Below, in pieces: positions 51,298-59,345 of a stretch of 64,000 nucleotides of DNA (position 1 is the first letter of the stretch; every line of letters starts with the position of its first letter). The position numbers and the translations under genes are program-made. The stretch comes from Mycolicibacterium sp. YH-1. GTDB taxonomy: Bacteria > Actinomycetota > Actinomycetes > Mycobacteriales > Mycobacteriaceae. The stretch is from assembly GCF_022557175.1 (NCBI RefSeq), contig NZ_CP092915.1, positions 186,001-250,000 of the forward strand, read 5' to 3'. The notes below the pieces were generated by a model. The model searched no databases, was not told the DNA's origin, and saw only the letters and a program-made list of their open reading frames with translations.

Positions 51298-52020
51298 ATG
51301 GCAGATGACAAGCGTGAACCGGAAGAGTCCACCGAGCGCCGCGGACCCGACGTGAGCCGGATGTTCGCCGGCATGCCCTGGGGCACCATCATCGCCACGG
51401 TCGCGGTGATCGCCGTCGTCGTCATCGGCGCGGTCTTCGGGCCGCGGCTCTTCGGCGGTGACGACGCCGCCGCACCACCGGATGCGAGCAGCAGCGACCC
51501 GTCGCTGAAGATCCCCGGCGTGGTGCGCGCCGAGTACCCCGCCGGTGACCACGTCACCGGTGATCAGCGCGTCGCCTATGACCAGTCGCCACCGTTCGGC
51601 GGCGCACACGACGCCGTGTGGGCGGTGTGCACCGGGGTCGTCTACCCCACCGCGATTCGCAATGAGAACGCCGTGCACTCCCTCGAACACGGCGCGGTCT
51701 GGATCACCTACGACCCGGAGCGGCTGACGGCCGACCAGATCGACGGACTGGCGATGATCGTCGAGGGCCAGCCGTACACGATGATGTCGCCCTACCCCGG
51801 TCTGGACACCCCGCTGTCGGTGCAGTCATGGGGTCACCAGCTCAAGCTTGAGGACCCCCAGGACCCGCGGCTCGTCGAGTTCATCGAGGCACTGCGTCTC
51901 AACGAGAGCGCCTACCCCGAACCGGGCGCCAGCTGCGCCTCGCCCTACTTCGACGTCGACAATCCGCCGGCGTTCGACCCGACACCGCCGGGACCCGACG
52001 CGGTTCCGGTCAGGAAGTAA
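51298..52020 (+). CDS. DUF3105-family membrane-anchored protein
   Basis: A 240-aa protein with one N-terminal helix (GTIIATVAVIAVVVIGAVFG, about residues 27-46) and the DUF3105 domain outside: YDQSPPFGGAHDAVWAVCTG and ENAVHSLEHGAVWITYDPE. Its histidines (GGAH, LEHG) could bind metal. Four bases separate it from the DUF305 gene, a pairing common in actinobacteria. Function unknown. Confidence 0.83.
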   Translation: MADDKREPEESTERRGPDVSRMFAGMPWGTIIATVAVIAVVVIGAVFGPRLFGGDDAAAPPDASSSDPSLKIPGVVRAEYPAGDHVTGDQRVAYDQSPPFGGAHDAVWAVCTGVVYPTAIRNENAVHSLEHGAVWITYDPERLTADQIDGLAMIVEGQPYTMMSPYPGLDTPLSVQSWGHQLKLEDPQDPRLVEFIEALRLNESAYPEPGASCASPYFDVDNPPAFDPTPPGPDAVPVRK

Positions 52021-52023
52021 CCG

Positions 52024-52698
52024 GTGCACGTCAGCGGCCGGGCCCGGCGCGCGGCGCTCGTCGTGCTGGGGGCCGTCGTCCTGCTGGCGGCGGGGTTGGG
52101 AGTCGGCCTTCTCGCGGGGGACCGTGCCGAGCGTGCGGGCCCAGGGGCCGTCGATATCGGCTTCGCCCAGGACATGTCGGTCCACCACACCCAGGCGGTC
52201 GACATGGCCACCACTGAACTACTCGGCGGGGCCGATCCCGCGGTGAAGAACCTGGCGTTCGACATCCTGACATCGCAGCAGAGCCAGATAGGGCGCATGC
52301 AGGGCTGGCTGACGTCGTGGGGGGAACCGCTGCTGCCGACCGACGGATACATGGCATGGATGGGGCATGGGGATGACATGCAGCATTCGCACGGCGACGA
52401 CATGCACGGCACGCACGGCTCGGCTGGCGCTGTCGCCGCGATGCCGGGCATGGCCAGCGCCGACGATCTGGCCAGGCTGCGGCGCGCCGACCCGGCCGAG
52501 CGGGACGTGCTGTTCCTGCAGTTGATGCTGCGCCACCATCAGGGCGGCACGGACATGCTCGCCGCGGCGGCCGACGGGGCGGAGGTCGGCTACGTGCGTG
52601 ACCTCGCTCGACAGATGTTGGCCACACAGACATCCGAGAGCGCGCTGATGACCGATATGCTGCACCAACGCGGGGCTGCCGTCCTGCCGCTGCGATAG
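52024..52698 (+). CDS. DUF305-family exported protein, Met/His-rich
   Basis: A 224-aa membrane-anchored or secreted protein with N-terminal helix (AALVVLGAVVLLAAGLGVGL) and two DUF305 halves: FAQDMSVHHTQAVDMATTEL and LQLMLRHHQGGTDMLAAAAD. Between them is a methionine/histidine-rich loop (HGDDMQHSHGDDMHGTHG), a likely copper or silver site. Ferritin-like helices are expected. GTG start follows the DUF3105 stop by three bases. Role in extracytoplasmic metal binding is inferred. Confidence 0.83.
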   Translation: MHVSGRARRAALVVLGAVVLLAAGLGVGLLAGDRAERAGPGAVDIGFAQDMSVHHTQAVDMATTELLGGADPAVKNLAFDILTSQQSQIGRMQGWLTSWGEPLLPTDGYMAWMGHGDDMQHSHGDDMHGTHGSAGAVAAMPGMASADDLARLRRADPAERDVLFLQLMLRHHQGGTDMLAAAADGAEVGYVRDLARQMLATQTSESALMTDMLHQRGAAVLPLR

Positions 52699-52781
52699 GC
52701 CGCGTTGGGAGCGGACCACCGCCGAATTTCATCTACGATGTTGATACGTAGATCGCTCACGCTCAGAACCCGGAGGCGTCC

Positions 52782-54035
52782 TTGACCGTCCAACGTCGGC
52801 ACCGGCTCCTCGTGTCGACCGCCGTCGCCGGCGTCATCGCACTCGTTGCGGTATCCCAAAGTGGTTCATCCGCAACGTCTGTCGCTGATCCAGTCACGAC
52901 ATCCAAGTTCGGCACCCAGGTGGAACTCGTGCCGCCGACCATCGCCATCACCCCGGCCTCCGGTGCACAGGACGTCGGAACGGTCGACGCGGTGCGCGTC
53001 ACCGCCACGTCGGGAACGCTCACCGACGTGCGGATGACCAACGAACAGGGGCGTGTGGTCGCAGGCCAGATGACGCCGGACAGGCGCGCATGGCAGCCCA
53101 CCGAACCCCTCGGCTACGGACGCGACTACGTGCTGAGCGCGACGGGTCGCGGCACCGACGCCACGGTCCAGACCCAGACCTCAAGCTTCTCGACGGTGGT
53201 TCCCGACACCCAGACCGGGGTGTCGCTGCGGACGACCGCGGTCGCCCCGTTGGCCGAGGGCGGCACCTACGGCGTCGGGACCGTCATCGTCGCGCAGTTC
53301 GACGCACCCGTCGTCGACCGCGCTGCGGCACAACAGCGAATGAAGGTCACCACCCAACCCGCGGTGGAGGGCGCGTGGTCGTGGGTCAACGATCGCAAGG
53401 CGCACTGGCGTCCCCGCGAGTACTACCCCGCAGGCACCCGGGTGACCGTCGAGGCGAACGTCTACGGCGCGAATCTGGGCGGCGGCCTCTACGGTGACGA
53501 GGACCGGCGAGTCAGCTTCCAGATCGGCCGGTCGCACGTGTCGATCGCGGACGATGTGACCAAGCAGGTCAGCGTTTTCGTCGACGGACAACTCGTGCGG
53601 ACCATGCCGACGTCGATGGGGCGCGGCGGAACGACCACGGCGGGAAGCGGGCCGATTCACTTCTGGACTCAGCGCGGGGTCTACACCGTGATGGAGAAGG
53701 CGAACCCGGTGTTGATGGACTCCTCGACCTACGGCCTGCCGGTGGACTCCGCAGCGGGGTACAAGATCAGCGTCCCGTATGCCACGCGAATCAGCCCTGA
53801 CGGCATCTACCTGCACCAACTCGAGGACACGGTCTGGGCGCAGGGCAATAGCAACGTCTCGGCGGGCTGCCTGAACCTGAGCGCTGAGAACGCGAAGTGG
53901 TTCTTCGATCTGGCCCAGCCCGGCGACGTCGTCGAGGTGCGCAACACCGGTGGCCCGCCACTGGAGCAGTGGCAGAACGGCGACTGGAGCGTCCCCTGGG
54001 ATGTCTGGCTCAAGGGCAGCGCGAACCGTGCCTGA
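52782..54035 (+). CDS. L,D-transpeptidase (Ldt, LppS/LdtMt2-like)
   Basis: A 417-aa exported peptidoglycan cross-linking enzyme that makes 3-3 links. A signal anchor (LLVSTAVAGVIALVAVS) is followed by two Ig-like domains and a C-terminal YkuD catalytic domain with IYLHQLEDTVWAQGN then SNVSAGCLNLS, giving the histidine and nucleophilic cysteine. The TTG start follows GGAGG. Its last codons overlap the BlaI-type regulator gene, suggesting co-regulation. Carbapenems are known inhibitors of this family. Confidence 0.88.
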   Translation: MTVQRRHRLLVSTAVAGVIALVAVSQSGSSATSVADPVTTSKFGTQVELVPPTIAITPASGAQDVGTVDAVRVTATSGTLTDVRMTNEQGRVVAGQMTPDRRAWQPTEPLGYGRDYVLSATGRGTDATVQTQTSSFSTVVPDTQTGVSLRTTAVAPLAEGGTYGVGTVIVAQFDAPVVDRAAAQQRMKVTTQPAVEGAWSWVNDRKAHWRPREYYPAGTRVTVEANVYGANLGGGLYGDEDRRVSFQIGRSHVSIADDVTKQVSVFVDGQLVRTMPTSMGRGGTTTAGSGPIHFWTQRGVYTVMEKANPVLMDSSTYGLPVDSAAGYKISVPYATRISPDGIYLHQLEDTVWAQGNSNVSAGCLNLSAENAKWFFDLAQPGDVVEVRNTGGPPLEQWQNGDWSVPWDVWLKGSANRA

Positions 54036-54402
54036 GAACCGGGGTTTCGGTGACCTGGAAGCCGTCGTGATGGAACGGGTGTGGTCGGCCGACGACCCTG
54101 TGACGGTGCGAGATGTCTTCGCCGATCTCGTCACCCAGCGCGAGATCGCCTACACCACAGTCATGTCCACGATGGACAACCTGCACCGCAAGGGCTGGCT
54201 GGACCGCACGCGCGAGGGCAAGGCGTACAGCTACTGGCCAGCCATGACGCGCGAACAGCGTTCGGCGAACCTCATGCGCGATGCGTTCCAGTCCGGTGGT
54301 GATACTCACCTGGTCCTGAACTTCTTCCTCGAGCAAATGAGCGGCGAGGAGTCAGCGCAGCTCCGCGCCGTGCTGCGCAAGGCAGCGCGTCGGAGACCTT
54401 AG
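54028..54402 (+). CDS. BlaI/MecI-family repressor
   Basis: A 124-aa winged-helix repressor. FGDLEAVVMERVWSADDPVT then VRDVFADLV and YTTVMSTMDNLHRKGWLDRT form the DNA-binding domain, with TREGKAYSYWPA as wing. The C-terminal part is the dimerisation helix pair. The GTG overlaps the L,D-transpeptidase stop by 8 bases. BlaI relatives in mycobacteria control beta-lactamase and wall genes; no BlaR sensor protease is adjacent. Confidence 0.83.
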   Translation: MPENRGFGDLEAVVMERVWSADDPVTVRDVFADLVTQREIAYTTVMSTMDNLHRKGWLDRTREGKAYSYWPAMTREQRSANLMRDAFQSGGDTHLVLNFFLEQMSGEESAQLRAVLRKAARRRP

Positions 54403-54407
54403 CCCGC

Positions 54408-54464
54408 CGAACGTGAAGAAGTGTTCGAGCTTCGCGGGAGATCTCGCAATTTTGTTCACGTTCG
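54408..54464. terminator. Long-spaced inverted repeat between convergent genes
   Basis: CGAACGTGAA at 54408-54417 and its exact complement TTCACGTTCG at 54455-54464 enclose 37 bases that also contain GAGATCTC. It lies between the convergent BlaI-type and CorA genes and may act as a bidirectional terminator. There is no T-run, as is usual in mycobacteria. Confidence 0.4.
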
Positions 54465-54474
54465 TGGGGTGGCG

Positions 54475-55461
54475 TCAGAGCCAGTCGCGGCGGCGGAACA
54501 TCACGTACAACACCACCACCGCCAGCACGATGACCGCCGAGCTGGCGATGAAACCCGCGACGGTGTTGATTCCCGGATAGTCGACGTTCTGGCCGTAGAA
54601 ACCCGTGACCGCGGTCGGCACCGCGATGATCGCCGCCCAGCCGGTGAGCTTCTTCATCACGGTGTTCAGCCTGGCGTCCTGAAGTGACAGGTTCGTCTCG
54701 AACACGGTGGTGATCATGTCGCGCAGCGACTCCGTCCACTCCGATGCGCGCAGCACGTGGTCGTAGAGGTCGGCGTAGAGCGGATCGAGCTCGGGGGAGG
54801 TCTTGGCGTCCATCCGGCGGTGCTGGATGGCGCTGACCACCTCGCGCATCGGCAACACCACCCGGCGCAGGTCCACCAGGTCCTTGCGAAGCCGAAAGGT
54901 GCGACGCTGCAGTCCATGCTTGGGTCCGCCGTCGGCGAACAACTCGTCCTCGAGGGACTCGATACCGTCGTCTAGCTTCTGCACGGCCTGGAAGTGGCCG
55001 TCCACCACGACATCGAGCAGCCCGTGCACCAACGCGCCGACGCCGTGCTGCTGACCGCCGAGTTCGTCGAAGCGTTCCGACACCTCGTCCATGTCGAACT
55101 CCGGCGGGAGACGCACCGTGATGAGCCCACGGGGTAACACGAATCCCGAGATGCGGTGCTTGATCAACGTCGAGGTGGTGTCGTCCTGCGCCTGCACGGT
55201 CTGAATCGCGTACACGGTGAAGAAGGTGTGGGTGCGATACACCGTGGCCTTGGTGCGCTCCTTGGGCGCCGTCGCGTCCTCGACGGCCCAGATGTTCAAC
55301 CCGAGTTCCTCGGCGAGTGCGGCGAGAGCGGCGTGGTCGGGGGCGTAAACGTCGGCCCACACCAGTGTTTCCTCGTCGGCCAGATACGTCGAGATCTCCT
55401 CGAAGGAGAATCCGTCCTGCGGTTCACCGGATTTCCACACTCGCCCGCGTACCTCGGTCAT
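54475..55461 (-). CDS. corA: CorA-family Mg2+/Co2+ channel
   Basis: A 328-aa CorA protein. A soluble N-terminal domain and long helix (RLRKDLVDLRRVVLPMREVV) precede two C-terminal membrane helices (MKKLTGWAAIIAVPTAVTGF and AVIVLAVVVLYVMFRRRDW). The selectivity motif reads YGQN, a GxN variant where classical CorA has YGMN. The ATG at 55461 is chosen over the longer frame because the protein then has family length. It imports magnesium or other divalent cations. Confidence 0.87.
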   Translation of the reverse strand: MTEVRGRVWKSGEPQDGFSFEEISTYLADEETLVWADVYAPDHAALAALAEELGLNIWAVEDATAPKERTKATVYRTHTFFTVYAIQTVQAQDDTTSTLIKHRISGFVLPRGLITVRLPPEFDMDEVSERFDELGGQQHGVGALVHGLLDVVVDGHFQAVQKLDDGIESLEDELFADGGPKHGLQRRTFRLRKDLVDLRRVVLPMREVVSAIQHRRMDAKTSPELDPLYADLYDHVLRASEWTESLRDMITTVFETNLSLQDARLNTVMKKLTGWAAIIAVPTAVTGFYGQNVDYPGINTVAGFIASSAVIVLAVVVLYVMFRRRDWL

Positions 55462-55577
55462 GGAGCCATCATGTACCGAAAAACCGTCCTCCGCCGCCGA
55501 TCTCGATTGCGCACCAAAACCGCATCGACATGTGCCGATGGGGTCCATCAGGGCCCTGACCACCGCAGGATGGCTCC

Positions 55578-55949
55578 ATGAACGTCGTGGTCGAACGGGG
55601 CGTGGCCCGTTGTCCCCGCTGTGTGGGCATCGCGGAGTACTCCTTCACCGAGTGCGGAACCGAATCCGTCCGGTACGAGATCCGGTGCGCCCGGTGCAGT
55701 GAGGTCTACATCGAGGTGACCTGCACCGGCCCAACGGTATTCAGTACCGACGTCGAGCCGTACGTGTACACGCCGCCGACGAACGACGGTGAGGCGTTGC
55801 GTCGAGCGATCGACGAGCTTCGCCAGCTCTGGAGCACAGTGGTGGCCACCGCGATGCGCGGCCTTCATCGGAGTGTGGAGCAGGTTCGCGCGTCGCGATT
55901 GGTGCGGCACTCAACTGAGGACGTCGACGCACCGGTGCCCTTCCGGTAG
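55578..55949 (+). CDS. Uncharacterised zinc-ribbon-like protein
   Basis: A 123-aa soluble protein. CPRCVGIAEYSFTECG and later IRCARCSEVYIEVTC hold two CxxC pairs expected to bind zinc. The C-terminal half is helical (EALRRAIDELRQLWSTVVAT). No family recognised. It is divergent from CorA and converges with the sigma-factor gene. Confidence 0.6.
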   Translation: MNVVVERGVARCPRCVGIAEYSFTECGTESVRYEIRCARCSEVYIEVTCTGPTVFSTDVEPYVYTPPTNDGEALRRAIDELRQLWSTVVATAMRGLHRSVEQVRASRLVRHSTEDVDAPVPFR

Positions 55950-55972
55950 GGAGGACACCGGCGACGGGCGGG

Positions 55973-56812
55973 CTATGACAGCTGAACGCGCAGTTCGCGC
56001 AGCGTGCGCTCGAGGATGCGGGACACGTGCATCTGTGACACGCCGATGCGTTCGGCGATCTGGCTCTGTGTCATCGAGGCGAAGAACCGTAGATACAGGA
56101 TCTCACGCTCACGCTCGGGCAGGGCGGCCAGCAGCGGTCGCACGGATTCCCGGTCGGTGACGTCGCCGAAGGCGGCATCGATCGTTCCGATGGTGTCTGC
56201 GATGTGTCGGGCGCTGCCGTCTCCACTGACGACGGGCGCATCGATCGACTGTGTGCGGTACGCCGCGGAGGCAACGAGGCTCTCCACGACGTCGTCGCGG
56301 TCGACGTCGAGATACTCAGCCAGCTCGCTCGGTGTGGGTGCCCGGCCGAGGACCTGAATCAGGCTGGTGGTGGCGCGGGACACTGCGATATGCCGGTCCT
56401 TGAGCCGACGTGGCACGTGCATCGACCAGCCGTGGTCGCGGAAGTGTCTGCGGACCTCGCCCATCATCGTCGGAATCGCGAACGCGACGAAGCTTGAACC
56501 CTTGTCGGGATCGAACCGGTTGACGGCATTCACCAGCCCGACGCGCGCCACCTGGACCAGATCCTCGAGATCCTCACCGCGGCGGTCGAAGTGCCGGGCG
56601 ACTCGGTCGGCCAGGCCCAGGCAACGCGCGACGATGGCCTCGCGGGCGCGAGCGTGCGCCAGAGTGCCGACAGACGTTTCGCGCAGTACGACGAAAAGGT
56701 CGGCGACGTCGGCGAACTCGTCGATGCCCTCCGTGCGTACGTCCTGCGCTCGGGTTGCTTGCGGCGGCGACGAAGTCTCTGTCGCGGGCCGTACTTCGAG
56801 TTGCGTGGTCAT
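55973..56812 (-). CDS. SigF/SigB-family sigma factor
   Basis: A 279-aa alternative sigma factor of group 3. Region 2 reads DLVQVARVGLVNAVNRFDPD then FVAFAIPTMMGEVRRHFRD; region 3 LGRAPTPSELAEYLDVDRDD; region 4 LPEREREILYLRFFASMTQ and IAERIGVSQMHVSRILERTL. It is similar to M. tuberculosis SigF but slightly longer, and has no UsfX/RsbW anti-sigma gene beside it, so it is likely a SigF paralogue. SigF-like promoter elements at 57143-57167 and 59144-59168 flank the neighbouring three-gene cluster. Confidence 0.87.
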   Translation of the reverse strand: MTTQLEVRPATETSSPPQATRAQDVRTEGIDEFADVADLFVVLRETSVGTLAHARAREAIVARCLGLADRVARHFDRRGEDLEDLVQVARVGLVNAVNRFDPDKGSSFVAFAIPTMMGEVRRHFRDHGWSMHVPRRLKDRHIAVSRATTSLIQVLGRAPTPSELAEYLDVDRDDVVESLVASAAYRTQSIDAPVVSGDGSARHIADTIGTIDAAFGDVTDRESVRPLLAALPEREREILYLRFFASMTQSQIAERIGVSQMHVSRILERTLRELRVQLS

Positions 56813-57218
56813 GGGCGCACCCGATCGTGTCCGGATGTGCTGTCGAAACTAACTACGGTAAAAGAAGAATTCATGGTGTGGGCCCGCCTATCAGGCGTCC
56901 AGCGATGCTGCCGCGACTTGGTCGCGCCGCATCCATTCCGTCTGAAGACGGAACCGGCGATCTGCCGTAGTCGCACTGCGAGGGATGGGCGCCACCTCCC
57001 GCAGGAGTCTCAACGAGCTAGGCGTTACCCAATCGACGGAGCGACGTCGCCGCTTCTAACTAAACGGCGGGGTGTCCATGTAGACCCCCTCAGGTTACTC
57101 GCCTGAGCGCGCGATGCAGAACTTCGCACCAAACTCTTAGAGGTTTAGCGCGCTGAGCAGCGGGCATGAAGATCAAAGCGCTGCAGCCCGACGGCGACCC
57201 TCCGCGAAAGGCCGAAGT
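56813..57218. other. Divergent intergenic region, 406 bases
   Basis: The gap between the sigma-factor gene and the methyltransferase gene. It holds a SigF-like promoter for the plus-strand gene near its right end. GGGTAA also occurs on the minus strand (57024-57029), without a GTTT at the proper distance. No gene is supported here. Confidence 0.45.
57143..57167 (+). promoter_or_regulatory. SigF-like promoter upstream of the methyltransferase gene
   Basis: GTTT (57143-57146), 15 bases, GGGCAT (57162-57167). The mycobacterial SigF consensus is GTTT-N15-17-GGGTAT, so this differs at one base of the -10. Transcription would begin near 57174, about 45 bases before the GTG start at 57219. Confidence 0.5.
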
Positions 57219-57911
57219 GTGACCACTGCATACTCCGAACCGAGTGACCTCGTCATCGCTGCTCCGGGCGTGTACGCGCCGCAGGAGGACTCTCGGTTCC
57301 TCGTCGACGTCATGGACCAGTACCGGCCACCGATGGCACTCAGGGTCGCTGACCTGTGCACTGGCAGCGGTTTTGTGGCCGTGGCGGCTGCGATTCGGGG
57401 CGCCGCGACTGTGACCGCGTTCGACATCTGTCCTCGCGCAGTCCGGTGCGCCCGAGCCAATGTGTCGGCTGCTGGCGTGGACGTCGACGTACATCTCGGC
57501 CACTGGGCCCGGGCCGCCGAGTTCGGGCCGTTCGACCTGATCTTGAGCAATCCGCCTTATCTGCCCGCGCCCGACGGGGACACCGCGGTACATCCCGCCG
57601 ACGCGGCCCCACCGGTGGCCGTCGATGCCGGTCTCGATGGCCGGCTCGTTCTCGACCCGCTGTGTGCCCACGCTCCTGCGCTGCTGGCCGACGGCGGCGC
57701 GCTGCTGATTGTGCAGTCCGAGTTCGCGGGAGTCGGTCAGACGGTCTCCGCATTGCTGGCGTCCGGGATGCGCGTGGACTGCATTACCTACCAACGTATT
57801 CCGTTTGGTCCGGTGATGATGAGCCGGGCGGCGTGGTTGGAGTCGACGGGCAAGCTGGAACCGGGGCGGCGGACCGAGAGGCTGGCGGTTATCGCGGCGG
57901 TGAAACCGTGA
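57219..57911 (+). CDS. HemK/PrmC-like methyltransferase
   Basis: A 230-aa class I methyltransferase. VADLCTGSGFVAVAAAI is the SAM motif, VTAFDICPRAVRCARAN motif II, and LILSNPPYLPA the NPPY catalytic motif used to methylate amide or amino nitrogen in glutamine (PrmC, MTQ2) or adenine. It lacks the PrmC N-terminal helical domain, so it is the short MTQ2-like type. GAAAGG precedes the GTG. It overlaps the CDGSH gene by four bases. Target unknown. Confidence 0.82.
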   Translation: MTTAYSEPSDLVIAAPGVYAPQEDSRFLVDVMDQYRPPMALRVADLCTGSGFVAVAAAIRGAATVTAFDICPRAVRCARANVSAAGVDVDVHLGHWARAAEFGPFDLILSNPPYLPAPDGDTAVHPADAAPPVAVDAGLDGRLVLDPLCAHAPALLADGGALLIVQSEFAGVGQTVSALLASGMRVDCITYQRIPFGPVMMSRAAWLESTGKLEPGRRTERLAVIAAVKP

Positions 57912-58138
57912 CCGACGACGTCCGCGTCGTCCGCGTCCCGACCTACGGACCGATCCTGGTGCAGGGGCCGGTACGAATCGAGACATCGGACGGCGCGGTT
58001 GTCGAGTCCGACCGCTTCATGGTCGCGATCTGTACCTGCAAGCGCAGCAAGATCTTTCCACTCTGTGACACCAGCCACCGGCGACGCCAGTCGCCAGAGG
58101 AAGCAGAACAGACTGTGTCAGGACAGGGGTCGACGTAG
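57908..58138 (+). CDS. CDGSH iron-sulfur domain protein
   Basis: A 76-aa protein with one CDGSH-type domain: ICTCKRSKIFPLCDTSH gives Cys42, Cys44, Cys53 and His57, the 3Cys-1His ligands of a labile 2Fe-2S cluster. In mitochondrial relatives this cluster is redox- and pH-sensitive. GTG start overlaps the methyltransferase stop (GTGA). Its last 21 bases overlap the oppositely transcribed diiron oxidase gene. Confidence 0.86.
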   Translation: MTDDVRVVRVPTYGPILVQGPVRIETSDGAVVESDRFMVAICTCKRSKIFPLCDTSHRRRQSPEEAEQTVSGQGST

Positions 58139-59134
58139 CGATGTCCGCCCCGCCGACCAGCAGTCCATCAGGTGGTCGGCCAGGCGGTCCTCCACGAACT
58201 CGAATGCCCTCATGCCGAACACCACGTCGGTCTCGAGTGACGGCTCGCGTCGCACCAGATCGCCGACGACGTCGGTGCGCACCACCTGTTCGTGCACGGC
58301 ATCGGCCTCCACGTGCTCGAGATAGAACCTGACGGCCGCATCTGGTGCATCCAGCCGCTGCAGCGCCTGCGCCATCCGCCGTGATCCGGGCGACGACGTG
58401 ATCTCCGTCGCGGCAAAGTGGCCGATCGTGGCGCCGCGCAATGCCCGGTGCAACCCGAACATCGACATCAGGTTCACCGGGATCAACGACTCCGCGACCG
58501 CATGATTCAGGTAGCCGAGGTAGCCGAAGTCCAGGTCCATGGCGGCGAGAAGATCGGTGAACAGCTGCTGGTGCAGTTGCGCCGCACGACCACCTCCGAA
58601 CTCGTCGAACTCCACTGCGACGAATGAGGCCTTGGCCTGGCCGGTCAGCCGCGGAATCGCCCAGGCGTGCGGATCGCCCTCCTTGAGGTGGTACAGCGAC
58701 CTGTGAACGAAATACTCCTGCAACTGTTCCCACGTGCCGTTGGTGCGCAGATGGTGGGTCGGTCCCGTCCCGGTGGTGGGTTCGATCGACAGGCGTGCCA
58801 TCTCGGCCTCTGCGGTCTCATCGGCGCCGACGACGACGTCCTGACGCAATGCGGTCAGGAACACTTGCTCCAGGCGACCGCGCAGGTGCAGCAGTCCGGC
58901 GTTCCACTCCCATTCTGGGTCCACACCCGAGAAGCCGCGGTAGTGAAGTTCGTAGCAAACCGACAGGGCCAGGTGTAGATCCAGCCCGTAGGGGTCGACG
59001 TCGCTCAGTGACGACGTGATCCGGTTCAGGTGGCCCACGGGAACCCGCTCGGTCAGGAGGTCGAGGACCGTCATCGACAGAGGCCCTCGATGAGCGGGAA
59101 GCGAGGGCTCGAGAACGGAGCGCGCGAGTGTCAC
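58118..59134 (-). CDS. Iron-containing redox enzyme family (haem-oxygenase-like diiron oxidase)
   Basis: A 338-aa helical protein of the haem-oxygenase-like diiron oxidase superfamily. Candidate ligands lie in FVAVEFDEFGGGRAAQLHQQ and in RFYLEHVEADAVHEQVV, matching the ExxxH-type helices. YELHYRGFSGVDPEWEWN near the N-terminus is a family hallmark. It probably uses O2 and two iron atoms; substrate unknown. The GTG at 59134 is kept because a SigF-like promoter lies 10-35 bases upstream, giving an almost leaderless message, and LPAHRGPLS precedes the domain as expected. Confidence 0.78.
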   Translation of the reverse strand: MTLARSVLEPSLPAHRGPLSMTVLDLLTERVPVGHLNRITSSLSDVDPYGLDLHLALSVCYELHYRGFSGVDPEWEWNAGLLHLRGRLEQVFLTALRQDVVVGADETAEAEMARLSIEPTTGTGPTHHLRTNGTWEQLQEYFVHRSLYHLKEGDPHAWAIPRLTGQAKASFVAVEFDEFGGGRAAQLHQQLFTDLLAAMDLDFGYLGYLNHAVAESLIPVNLMSMFGLHRALRGATIGHFAATEITSSPGSRRMAQALQRLDAPDAAVRFYLEHVEADAVHEQVVRTDVVGDLVRREPSLETDVVFGMRAFEFVEDRLADHLMDCWSAGRTSLRRPLS

Positions 59135-59143
59135 TGTGGACTA

Positions 59144-59168
59144 TTACCCACGGGAGGCGTTATGAAAC
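59144..59168 (-). promoter_or_regulatory. SigF-like promoter of the diiron oxidase gene
   Basis: On the minus strand: GTTT (59168-59165), exactly 15 bases, GGGTAA (59149-59144). This is a near-consensus mycobacterial SigF promoter. The expected transcript start falls about 3 bases before the GTG at 59134. Confidence 0.62.
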
Positions 59169-59345
59169 GCGTCGCTGCGTTCGGGCCCCCTTAAAACTCG
59201 CGGTGATCGCAGCGCTTCCCAGGGCCCCGGCGGATGCGTATCAATTGCTGAATGCCGGCGACACCGACTTCCGACTGCTGCTGTCGCTGAACGCGTCCCG
59301 TCCAGCCTCAGCGTCGCACCCAGCTTTCGAGAGTCGCAGGAACCC

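Noticed and set aside
57166..57222. 18-codon leader frame before the methyltransferase gene
   Set aside because: Its ATG overlaps the -10 of the SigF-like promoter, so it would not be on that transcript.
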